DNA from: Humibacillus xanthopallidus
Lineage (GTDB): Bacteria; Actinomycetota; Actinomycetes; Actinomycetales; Dermatophilaceae
Length of the DNA stretch: 64,000 nucleotides
Assembly (NCBI RefSeq): GCF_006716675.1
Contig: NZ_VFPM01000006.1
Span: forward strand, 83,641 to 147,640
Direction: 5' to 3'
Part shown: positions 48,785-59,800 of the stretch, piece by piece
Position numbering within the stretch: position 1 is the first letter of the stretch
Layout of the letters: every line of letters begins with the position of its first letter
The notes under the pieces: generated by a model
The model's input: the letters and a program-made list of their open reading frames with translations, nothing else
What the model was told of the DNA's origin: nothing
Databases searched by the model: none
Translations under genes and position numbers: made by a program

Positions 48785-48805
48785 GTCGGGACGTGGGCAC
48801 TCGAC
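48785..48805 (-). repeat. Solitary family A repeat
   Basis: A 21-mer matching the family A consensus with one mismatch (GTCGGGACGTGGGCACTCG and two more bases). It lies 12 nt beyond the stop of the minus-strand epimerase-like gene ending at 48818, and 55 nt after a GTATGCCG motif at 48728. Confidence 0.8.
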
Positions 48806-48817
48806 TGGCGGGACGGG

Positions 48818-49870
48818 TCAGCCGCCGGGGAGGGCGCTGCGGAGCCAGTCGAGGACGGAGCGGTCACGCGCCCAGGCGGGGTCGCCCACCGACGGCGCCT
48901 GCGGGTCGCCTCCCACGGCGGCGCCGTCCGTCGGGCCGTCCTCCCCGTCAGTGCTCGACGCCGACGCGCGGGGCGTCGCGAGCGACCGTCGGATCGCCTC
49001 GGCCACGGTGAGCCGGCCGCCGACCGGCTCACCGAGCACGTCGGCTGCGTCGCGCTCGGCCACCATGTCGTGCCCGAGGCTCGGGATGAGGGACTCGACG
49101 ACCGGTGCCGGCACGTCGACGAGGCGACCGGCGACCCGCGCGACGACGTCGACCGGGGCGAGCCACACGGGCACCTGCACGCGACGCAGGCGGGCGGCGC
49201 GGGCATACGTGCGCAGCAGCGCCATGTAACTGAGTGGATCGGGCCCCACGACGTCGAGGTGCCCGGTGACCTCGGCGCGCTCGATCGCCTCGGCGAGGTA
49301 GTACACGGCATCGGTGACCGACACCGGCTGGATGACCGAGCTGCCCATCCAGGCCGGCACCGTCTGCACGACGCCGAGCCGCTGCGACGTCTGCCTCATC
49401 ACCTCGAAGCTCGTCGATCCGGCTCCCACGACCATCGACGCGCGCAGGGTGAGCACGGACGTGTCGGCCGTCGCGAGGATCTGCTCGACCTCGAGCCGAG
49501 AGAGCAGGTGGTCGGACAGCTCCTCGGGCGGCAGGTCCGGCACGATGCCGGAGAAGTAGACGAGGCGGGTGGCGCCGACGACGCCCGCGGCATACGCGAC
49601 GTTGTCGGCCGCCTGCCGGTCGAGCCGCATGAAGTCGGCGTCATCGAGCCCGTGCACGAGGTAGCAGATCGCATCGACGCCGTGCAGCGCCGCCACGACC
49701 GCCGCCTCGTCGTGCACGTCGACGCGCCGCCACTCGACGTCTCCCGACCAGGGGTATGCGCTCGAGGGGCTCCGGTGGTGGGTGGCCACGACGTCGTGGC
49801 CGCGTCGCAGCAGCTCGGGCACGAGGCGGGAGCCGACGTAGCCGCTCGCGCCGACGACGGCGACCTTCAT
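48818..49870 (-). CDS. NAD(P)H-binding epimerase/dehydratase-like protein (atypical SDR)
   Basis: A 350-residue atypical short-chain dehydrogenase. The Rossmann glycine motif is at the N terminus (KVAVVGASGYVGSRLVPELL, with GASGYVG), followed by VDVHDEAAVVAALHGVDAICYLVHGL and LVYFSGIVPDL. No YxxxK catalytic pair is obvious, as in NmrA-like or complex-I NDUFA9-like atypical members. The C-terminal 50 residues are low-complexity. The ATG at 49870 starts 7 nt after the end of the CoxG-like gene, so the two form an operon. The function is unknown. Confidence 0.82.
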   Translation of the reverse strand: MKVAVVGASGYVGSRLVPELLRRGHDVVATHHRSPSSAYPWSGDVEWRRVDVHDEAAVVAALHGVDAICYLVHGLDDADFMRLDRQAADNVAYAAGVVGATRLVYFSGIVPDLPPEELSDHLLSRLEVEQILATADTSVLTLRASMVVGAGSTSFEVMRQTSQRLGVVQTVPAWMGSSVIQPVSVTDAVYYLAEAIERAEVTGHLDVVGPDPLSYMALLRTYARAARLRRVQVPVWLAPVDVVARVAGRLVDVPAPVVESLIPSLGHDMVAERDAADVLGEPVGGRLTVAEAIRRSLATPRASASSTDGEDGPTDGAAVGGDPQAPSVGDPAWARDRSVLDWLRSALPGG

Positions 49871-49877
49871 CGAGCGG

Positions 49878-50435
49878 TCACGAGCGACGACGCCGACGGC
49901 CCGTGAAGGAGCCGAGCAGGTCGGTCGCCGACCTCCACAGGTCGACCGCGTCGCCGTCGTCCTCACCCGGCGCGGTGGCGGCGTCGGGGCTCGCCATGCG
50001 ATGGAGGAAGCGCTCGACGAGGGGGTCCGACGCCCGCTGCACGAGACCCCGGCCGACCTCGAGCGCCGAGCCGTAGAAGTGGAGGTCGGTCGTCATCCGG
50101 GCGCGGGTGGCCGGTCGCTCCTCGGTGTGGCCCTCGGCCTGCGAGAGCACGACCGCGACGGCGATCGTCGCCTTGCCGAGCCCGTGCCGCTCATGGCCGG
50201 TGGCCTCGATCCTCGCCCGGTGGGTGTCGGTGAGTCGCTCGGTCAGCGAACCTGCGCCGTCGAACCAGACGGTCAGTGGGCCGAGGCGCGAGCGGATGTT
50301 GCCGACGAAGTCGTCGCCCTCGACCTCCGTGACGGTCGCGCCGGGGAAGCACCGACCGACGACCTCGAGGTCCATGAAGTTGGCCCACACGTGCTCGATG
50401 GGTGCGTCGAGCACCTGGCTGTGACTGAGCCTCAC
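49878..50435 (-). CDS. SRPBCC-family CoxG-like protein
   Basis: A 185-residue protein. The start is GTG at 50435, with AGGAGGT 7 nt upstream. The core LSHSQVLDAPIEHVWANFMDLEVVGRCFPGATVTEVEGDDFVGNIRSRLGPLTVWFDG resembles the carbon monoxide dehydrogenase subunit G (CoxG) family, with GxxxxxxGP and PGAxxxxxxG hallmarks. The C terminus is basic (TGRRRRRS). CoxG-like proteins are usually membrane associated. No CO dehydrogenase genes are here, so the name marks fold similarity only. It forms an operon with the epimerase-like gene. Confidence 0.83.
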   Translation of the reverse strand: MRLSHSQVLDAPIEHVWANFMDLEVVGRCFPGATVTEVEGDDFVGNIRSRLGPLTVWFDGAGSLTERLTDTHRARIEATGHERHGLGKATIAVAVVLSQAEGHTEERPATRARMTTDLHFYGSALEVGRGLVQRASDPLVERFLHRMASPDAATAPGEDDGDAVDLWRSATDLLGSFTGRRRRRS

Positions 50436-50532
50436 GGCGGCACCTCCTGCACGGCATACGGTCTCGGCTGTCACGGTGCCATACCCATCCCGCCCGCGCG
50501 AGGGTCGGTCGGCCGGCGCAGCCCTCGCCCCC

Positions 50533-50556
50533 TGATCGAGAGAGCAGTCCGTCCGG
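50533..50556 (+). repeat. Solitary family B repeat
   Basis: A 24-nt copy diverged from the family consensus (TGATCGAGAGAGCAGTCCG...), about 100 nt upstream (in genome order, after the start) of the CoxG-like gene and 333 nt before the giant gene. One CGGCATAC lies at 50448. Confidence 0.7.
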
Positions 50557-50888
50557 GATGACGGGGTGACGACGGCGTGGGCACTGACCCTTTGTGACAG
50601 GACGAAATCACTCTGCCCGTGCCGACAGGCATTGCCGTCCGATGGTGAAGATGCGCCGCTCTCCACGAATGTCATTGAGAAACAATGGCTTTCGCGCATT
50701 GAAGGATGTCGCCGCGGTCGCGACGGTGGACACGTCTCTCGGATGCTGAGACGGCTCCGGGGGGTGAGCCCCGGGCAGATTTCGCCGAAATCGAGACATG
50801 GGTCACACGCCGTCCTATTGTCCGAAACGGCGCGTCTTTGCCGCGCCATCGGAACCGACACCGGCTGCGCCACTCGACGGGAAGCCTC
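50557..50888 (+). promoter_or_regulatory. Long leader with four stem-loops upstream of the giant protease-adhesin gene
   Basis: The 332-nt gap before the start at 50889 has no credible gene. It is less G+C-rich than its surroundings. Four short hairpins line up: GTCTC/GAGAC (50734-50738, 50748-50752), CCGGGG/CCCCGG (50757-50762, 50769-50774), GATTTC/GAAATC (50778-50783, 50787-50792) and CGCCGT/ACGGCG (50808-50813, 50827-50832). A structured 5' leader, possibly a regulatory RNA, is inferred; no known riboswitch consensus was recognised. Confidence 0.4.
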
Positions 50889-53800
50889 ATGGGCTTGATC
50901 CATCGTTTGACCGCTACGCCCAGTCCCCGACTCGGCGCAGCGATCCGCCCTGTCCGGTTCGTCGCCGCAGGCACCGCCCTGATCCTCGGGGTCGCCGGCG
51001 TCCCCGCGGCCGTCGCGACGGCCGCGGCCGCCCCCGCGACTGCGGCTCCAGCCGCCGCAACGGGCCCCGTCGCGCCGCCCCTGACCCCCGCGCAGCAGCG
51101 TGCCGGGCAGGTCGCAAGCCAGGTCGCGGGCGTGGCCGACTGGTTCCTCAAGATCGACGACGCCGTGGCCACGCAGCAGGCCGGGTATGCCGGCGCGAAG
51201 CTCGCGCAGTCGGGTGCCGTCGCGATGGCGAAGGCCGTCAACAAGGCCGTTGCCGCCGGCGCCAGCTCGCGCACGGTGAGCGTGGGCTCGCCCTCTCGCC
51301 TCGGCGGCGCGGTGACGACGACCGGTGCCCGCACCCTCACGACGACCACGCTGCCGGGCGGCGCCGCCGGGCAGCCGGGGACCCCCCTGACGACCGTCAC
51401 GACCACCCCGAAGCCGCCGACGGCGGGCAGCGGATCGGCCACGCCGACCCCCTCGCCGACCTCGACAGGGAGCACCGGATCGCAGATGCACTGCGTCCGG
51501 TCGGCCGACGGCAACTCGGTGACCTGCACGAGCGGCACCTCGCCCACCGGCACCCCGACGCCGACGGCGACGACCACTGCGACGCCCACGCCGACAGCCA
51601 CCGCGACGCCGTCCACGACGACGAGCTCGGCCGCGGCCACGACGGCGACGCCGACGAGCGCGACCACCACTGCCGCGCCCGCCCTGCTCACGGCATCGAG
51701 CGCACCGGAGACGCCGGTCGGGCCCGACGCCGCCATCACCGATGCCGACCTCAACGCCGTCGTCGCGACCGTCGAGGCGGAGTGGCAGGACGCCTACCCG
51801 TCTGCCGACTTCAGCGGCTTCTCCGCCCACGTCGGCGACCTGCCCGACCTGCAGCTCGGCTCGGAGGGATCCGGCAGCGTGACGATCGATGTCGATGCCG
51901 CCGGCTGGGGCTGGGGGAGCGGCGGAATGAGCCTCAAGACCGCGGTGCGCCACGAGATGGGGCACTACCTCGGGCTCGGGCACTCGTCGGGCCTCATGGG
52001 CTCCACGTTGAGCCCGGGCGAGAGCTGGCCGGTCGACGCCTCCAACCTGCCGAAGCCCGACCCGGCACCGGCACCGACAGCAGACCCGGCACCCACCTCG
52101 GCTGACTCCACCTCGAGTGGCGCCTCGAGCACCGGCACGACGTCCACCGACACCGCAGCGATGGCAACCACCGCAGCGACCACGGACAGCACGGCCACCT
52201 CGGACCCGACGCCCACCGACCCGACGCCCACCGCCGACCCGACCTCGAGCACCGGCGCCACCTCGGACCCGACGGCGACGCCGGACCCGACGGGGACCTC
52301 GGGTGTCACCTCGGACCCGACCGCCGGCACCGACCCGACCATCGACCCGATCCCTGCGCCCGACACCTCGGGCACCCCGCTCCCGCCCGCCCCCACGGCC
52401 TCCGGCACGACGTCCGACACGACGTCCGGCACAGCAGCGTCAGGCACCACGACGACGACTACGACGACCGCCGGAACCGGGACCACGACGACCACCGCCA
52501 CCACAGGCTCAGCCGCCACCACGACCGACGGGACGACGTCGACGGCCGGTGGCGCAGCGGCAACCACGACGTCCACGACGAGCACGACGGGTGCGACCAC
52601 GCCCGCGACGACGCTCGCCTGGAAGCTCGTCGGCGGAGTCCTCACCCTCGACGGCGGCAGTCTCCCGCTCGTCGGCACGATCAGCTTCGACCGTGGCAGC
52701 AACACGGTCACCTTCAGCCCGGCCGGGGGCGGCGTCGCCGTCGTCGGCTCGACCCTCAACATCAGCCTCGTGCGCATCATCGGCGGCGCCGGCGACGACG
52801 ACCTCACCTTCGACGTGCCTGCCACCGGGGTTTTCTTCGCCTTCGACGGCGGGGGCGGCGCCAACACCGTGCGCGGCCCTCCCACCGACACGACCTGGAC
52901 GATCAGCGGCCCTGACGCCGGCTCCTTCGGCGTCGTCTCCTTCACCCACGTCGGGCACCTCGTCGGTGCTCCCGACACCAAGGACACCTTCACCCTCGGC
53001 ACCCGGGGCTCGCTCTCCGCGGGCCTGGACGGCGGAGCGCGTGGCTTCGACTCCCTCGTCGTCAGCGGACGGCGCGGCGTCGTCGGCACGACCGCTGTCG
53101 ACCACAGCACCGGCACCCTGACCATCGACGGCACGCTCCTGCGCTACGCCGGCCTCGAGCCCATCTCGGTCGCCACCGCCGACGTCACCGTCACCGGAAC
53201 CGCCGGCAACGACACGATCCACGTCGCCGTGTCGGGCACGACGCTCAGCGTCTCGAGCCCGACGATCGAAACCCTCAACATCGCGGTCTCGGGTCTCGCC
53301 AAGCTCACGATCGACGGGCTGGGCGGCACCGACAGCATCACCTTCGACACCGACCTGCTCATCCCGGGCCTCGTGCTCGACGTCACCGCCGAGACCATCA
53401 CCGTCGGCAGCGTCGTCATCAACACGACCGGTGGGGCGACGAGCGGCGAGGTGCACCTGCGGGCCGTCGCCACCGACAACGGCACCGGCACCGCCGTCAT
53501 CCACGCGGCTCCCGGCGCGACGATCTCGCTGACCGGCGCGACCATCCGCTCCGGCGACATCTCGATCGACGCGAGCGCCTCCTCCACGATCTCGACCGCG
53601 ACGCCGATCACCAAGGTCACCATCAACTCCTCGGCCACGGTGACGATCACCGACTCGACCCTCGCGTCGTCGGGTGACATCCAGGCCACGAGCACCTCGA
53701 CCGTGACCGCCGACCTCGAGTCAGGCGCCCTCGCCGGGACCATCGACAACACGACGAGCGCCGCTCTCGCCATCCTCACCGTGACGACGACGGCGATCAC

Positions 53801-56800
53801 CACGCTGTCCGGCACGACGACCTTCACGGCCGGCGGCGACGTCGTCGTCTCGGCGGCGACGCCGAGCGACCTCACCGCGGTCGCGACCGCCCTCGAGGTC
53901 GGCGGCGGAGCGGGTGTCGCCTTCGTGACGCTGGTTGGCACGAGCCAGGCCCTCGTCGACGCGCACAGCAGCGGCAACACCGCCAAGAGCCTCGAGGTCA
54001 CCTCGGACGCGACCCACACGATCACGACGACCGGGGTCGCGAGCCAGGGCGGGGCGACCTCCAACTCAGACTCGATCGACTGGCCCGTCACTCCCGCACA
54101 GCTGCTCAGCGACATCGCGACGACGCTGAGCCCCCTCCAGGTCGCCGCCTCCGTGGCCGTCACCCGCGTGACGACGACCTCGGACGCGGCGATCGCCCCG
54201 GCGACCGGCGCCTTCAGCCTCACCACCCCGGCCGCCGGCTCGGTGCTCGTCCACGCGGCGAACTCCACCACCGCCACGACGCTGGGCGACGCGAGCGCCG
54301 TCTTCCGCTCGGCCTCCGGCATCGGCGCAGCCGTCGCGGTCGCGATCGCCAATGCTGCCGCCACCGCGCGTCTCGGTGGCAACCTCTCGCTGACGACGGG
54401 CTCCGTGACCGTCGAGGCCCCCGACGGCGTGCAGACCTTCGACACCAAGGCGGCCTCCGGCGTCGGTGGGTCGGTCACCGCGGTGGCACTCCCCGGCGGC
54501 AGCGGCTCGACCTTCAGCCTCCAGGGCTCCGTGGCGGTCAACGTCGTCACCGCGACCAGCTCGGCCACGCTGTCGCCCTCGGCGAGCCTCTCGGCACCCG
54601 GGGCGAACGTGAAGCTGGCGAGCAGCCACACGACGAGCTCGACCGTCACCGCTCGCCCGATCGGCCCGTTCTTCACGCCGCAGACCAACGTCGAGGCCGA
54701 CAACAAGACCTTCGTGCTCCCGCTGCCGCTCCAGCACGGCAACGGCCTCTTCGCCAAGACGTTCGAGAAGGTCGCCTACTCCAACGGCGGCGGCGTCAGC
54801 ATGGGCGGCCTGACGATGAACTCGCAGTACTACCTCTGGTGCCCGCACGCCGACACCCTCGGCTTCTGCCTCCCCGACGCCGACGGCAAGACGCGGATCC
54901 AGCTCATCTCGGGCAGCCTGCTCATCCCGCCGGTCTTCGGCACGACGCCGGACAGCTCGCTCATCCTCACCGTCGACCCCTCCGTCGCCGAGGGCTCGGA
55001 CCACTTCTTCTACCTCGTCGACAGCCCCGGCGACGCCGTCGGCATCGGCGTCGGGGTCGGCGTCAACATCGTCAACGACTCCGACTCGGCGACGATCGGC
55101 AACGGCGCGACCCTGACCGGCGCGCACGACCTCACCCTCGAGGCGACCACCGACAGCTCGATGACGACCTTCGCCAAGAGCGCCTCGGCCGGCGCCATCG
55201 CGGTCACCCCTGTCGTGGCCGTCGGCATCTCCAACGTCTTCACCCACGCGGACCTCGGCACCGGCTCCCTGCTGACCCTCACCGGCGCGTATGCCGCGAC
55301 CGCCACCCAGACGGCAGGCGTGGACTCCTCGACGAGTGGCGACACGACCTCCAACGGCGCGATCGGCGCGTCCGTCGCCATCAACACCGCCGACCACGAG
55401 GTGACCGCCAAGACGGCTCGCAGCCTCACCACCGTCGGCTCGGCCGCCTTCACGGCCAGCGGCGCCTCGACGACGTCGAGCTACTCGTGGGCCGGCACCG
55501 CGGGCGCGCCCGACAAGGACACCTCGACGTCGAGCTCCGTCAACGGGCTCGCCGACAGCTACCTGACGATGGGCAACAACCTCGCGGGCACGAGCGGGGC
55601 CAAGAAGGGCAAGGACAGCACGACGCCCACTGCCGGCACGGCCGAGAACAGCGGTGCCTCGCTCAGCGTCGCCGCGGCCATCGCCTTCAACCTCGTCAGG
55701 ACCGTCAGTGACGTGTCGCTCCCCGGCTCCGTGACGATCACCGTCGACGGCGGGCCGCTCACCCTCTCGAGCTCCGCGAACACCGACGCGTCGGCGACCG
55801 GTGACGGCGAGACCGGCACGAACGGTGCGGTCGCGGCGATCGGCGCCGGTGTCGGCCTCAACCTGGCCACCGTCGACAACCTCGCCGACATCGCCGCCGG
55901 CGCCACCGTGCACGCGGTCGGCGTCACCATGGGCGCCACGATGACCCCGACGGGCGACACCTCGCCGACCTCGTGCGACGACCCCGAGGCCGACTGCACC
56001 CACACCATCGAGGCCGGGGCGGTCTCGGCCTCCTCGGGCGGCGGCAAGCTCGGCGTGGCCGGCTCGGTGGCCATCAACATCGTCACGATCACGACGAGCG
56101 CCCAGGTCAAGAGCGCCACCGGCCTGACGACGACGGTCGACGCCCGGGGCGGCGCCCTCGCCCTCGGTGCTCACTCCGGAAGCGCGGCCACGGCCAGCGC
56201 CACCCCCTACCGCGACGCCTTCGACCCCGCCGACATCCTCACCGACTCCGCCGGCAAGCTGACGACGATCCGCCTGCCCTACGAGCTGGCCGACGGAAAC
56301 GTCAAGACCGGCGACAAGCTCGTCTACTTCACCGGCGGCGGCGACCCGATCGGCATCGTCCCGAGCAGCAGCGTTCTGCTCTGCCAGACCGTGACGGGCC
56401 TCAACCCTGACTGTGCCCTCAAGAACAACTACACGTACTTCGCCATCGTGGAGCGCCCCGGCTACATCCAGCTCGCCGACAGCTTCGCCAACGCCATCCT
56501 GGGCATCGAGCTCGAGTTCGACACCACGAAGACGACGGGCACCGCGCACTACTTCGTCGTCGTCGACTCGGGCGGCGACAACGAGCCGCCGAAGATGGGC
56601 ATCGGTGCCTCCTTCGGCATGACGATCGACAACGTGACGACGACAGCCGCCGTCATGGACAACGTCGTGCTCACCGACCTCGACTCGCTCGAGATCGTCG
56701 CCGAGACCGAGGCCGAGACCGGAGCCGAGGCCGTGAGCGGCTCCGGCGGCGGCATCGCGATCTCGCCCTCGGTCGGTCTGACTCTCTCCACCGTCACGAC

Positions 56801-59800
56801 GAGCGCCCGCCTCGGCACCGGAGCCACGCTCGTCGTGCCCGGCGAGGTCACCCTCGAGGCCACGCAGCACACCGCCACCGAGACGATCGGCCGCGGCGAC
56901 GTCGACGCCGAGACCGCCGGCATCGCCCTGGCGCTGGCGCTGGCGATCGTCGAGGACGAGGTCACGGCCAACGTCGCCCGCAACGTCACCGCCTCCGCGG
57001 TCTCGCTCTCGGCCAGCGGCTCCTCCGCCAACGACAGCGTGACCGACGCCGCCGCACCGGGCGCTCCCAAGGACCCCAACGCTGGCGTCAACAAGACGGC
57101 CGACAAGTGGCTCGGGCAGGGCAACGCCGTGTCGACGGCCACGACCGGCAAGAGCTCGAAGAGCTCGAGCACGCCGGCCGCGGCCACGAGTGACGGCTCC
57201 GTCTCGGTCGCCGGCGCCGTCACCATCAACATCGTCACGACCGTCTCCAAGGCGTGGCTCTCCGACGGACTCACCGTCACGGCGACGGACGGCCCGGTCA
57301 CCCTGGCGAGCTCGGCCAACACCGATGTGGCGGGCGAGGCCAAGGGCACGACGGCGACCAAGACCGGGGTCGGCATCGGCGCCGGTGTCGTCGTCAACCT
57401 CGTCACCATGACGAACCTCGCGACGACCGGTGCGAGCACGGTCGACGCCCACGGCCTCGACGTCTTGGCCACCATGACCCAGGTCGACAACGCCGAGGAC
57501 CCGACGGCCGAGCCGGACGTCACGCACACCATCAAGGCCGATGCGACGGCCGGTGCGAGCAACACCACCGACCTCGGCGTTGCCGGTGCCCTCGCCCTCA
57601 ACATCGTCACGGCGAGCACCCAGGCCCTCGTGCCGGCAGGCGCGACACTCGTCATGCACGACGGCGACATCACCCTCACGGCCGCCTACGCCGAGGTCGA
57701 CGTCGCCGGCGCCTCGGCCAACCCGACCTTCAAGGCCTGCGCCCAGGTGCTCGGGCTGCCGTGCCTCATCTCGAAGAAGATCACGGGCGAGAACACCGAC
57801 GGCGCCGGGGTCGGCATCGGTGCCGCGGCCGCCATCCAGGTGCTCGCCTCCACCGTCACCAAGGCCGAGATCGCCGACGGCGTCTCGCTCACCGGCGGCC
57901 ACGACGTCACCATCTCGGCCACCTCCGAGCGCTGGATCTCGACGATCGCCGAGGCCGGCGCCAAGGGAGGCACGGCCGTCAGCCCGGCCGTCGCGCTCAT
58001 CGTCAACTCGGGCGAGTCGACGACCGCGCGCCTCGGCACCGGTCCCGCCATCGACATCAACGGCGCCCTCACGATCGAGGCCGTGCACACCTCCGACCTC
58101 ACCGAGACCCAGGCCAACGGCGACGTCAAGGCGACGAACGTCGGCGTCGGCATGGCGATCGCCCTGCCGATCGTCATCGGCTGGACGACGCTCGCCGAGC
58201 TCTCGCGCAGCGCGACGGTCGACAGCGCCTCCATCACCGCCGAGTCGCGCATCGCCGCGCTCGCCCAGGCCAACGCGAGCTCGGTCGGCCAGGCGAAGAC
58301 GTCGACGACGAAGACCGCGGACGCCACGGCGACCGACACGGTCAAGAACGACCCCAACGCCGGCGGCAAGGGCGCCGACGCCCCGCCCAAGGCGAACGAC
58401 GCGGCCAAGGCCGGCTCCTCCGCCTCGAGCGCCCAGTCCGGCCAAGGCAGCAGCTCGGTCGGCATCGCCGCCGCCTTCGGCGTCGTGTGGGTGCAGTCGA
58501 CCAACATCGCGCGCGTCGTGAACGGCGTGACGATCGACGCGGCCGGCCCGATCACCGTCGGCGCCTACCAGCTGACCGACATCACCTCGCGCGGCACCGG
58601 CACCTCGCTCAACACCGACGCCAACTCGACCGGCTTCGGCATCGGCGTGGGCTTCGCCCACCTCGACATCGCGAGCTCCGCCCTCGTCGGCACCGGGACC
58701 ACCCTCAGCGGTGACGCGATCACCGTCGAGGCGACGACGCCGCTCGACGAGACCACCGGCCTCCCGCTCGGGAACGCCGTCACCGTCTGGGGCATCGCGG
58801 CGGCGGGCGGCAAGGGTGACCCGCAGATCGCCGGGTCGGCCGGGATCATCGTCGTGAAGTACGTGACCACCGCCTCGGTCGGCGCCGGTTCCACCCTCAC
58901 CTCGACGGGCGACCTCACGGTCCGCGCCACCAACCCGATGGGCATGCAGAACCTCGCGCTCGCCGCCGGCCTCGCCTCGAACGGCCAGGGTGTCGGCGCC
59001 GCCATCGCGATCACCGTCCTCACCGCGGTCACGACGACGGCGCTCATCGACTCGAGCGCGGCCACGCCGACGACGACGAACGCCTCCGGCGCGACGACCG
59101 TCGAGGCCACGGCCCACCTCTCGCCGCTGCCCTTCGACATCATTCACGACCTGCTGAGCGAGTTCGCCGACACGATCAAGAGCCTGCCGGTGCTCGGCAT
59201 GGACAGCCTCCAGACGCCGCCCTTCTCGTCGGTGGCGCTCGGCGGCGGCGCGGGCTCGGGCGACCTCGGCGTCGGCGGCTCCTTCGTCGTCATCGTCGGC
59301 AACCGCTCGACGAGCGCCCGCATCGGCACCGCTGCCCTCGTCAACCAGACCGACCACGGCGACACCGGCCAGAGCGTCACCGTGCTCGCCCGCGACGACG
59401 TGTCGACCATCGCCATCGCCGGCGGCATCGGCCTGTCGACGAAGGGCACCGGGGTCGGCGTCGCCGTCATCGTCGCGGTCACCAACCAGGACGTGCGGGC
59501 CGGCATCGCGAACGGCGCCAAGGTCTGGGCCGGGGGCGACGTCCGCGTCCGCGCCATCGCCACCGACCCCGTGCTCGCCGCCGCCGCCTCGCTCGGCGTC
59601 GCCAAGCAGAACGCCGCCGCCGGCTCCTTCATCGTCATCGTCCAGAACCAGGGCTCCGGCGCGCCCGGCACCTACGCGAGCCTCGGCGGCGGCGCCTCCG
59701 CGGCCGACCGCGTCACCGTCACCGCCGGCGGCGACCTCGAGGTGAGCGCCCGCAGTGCCATCGACGACGCCGGCAAGGCCACCACCATCAGGCTGTATGC

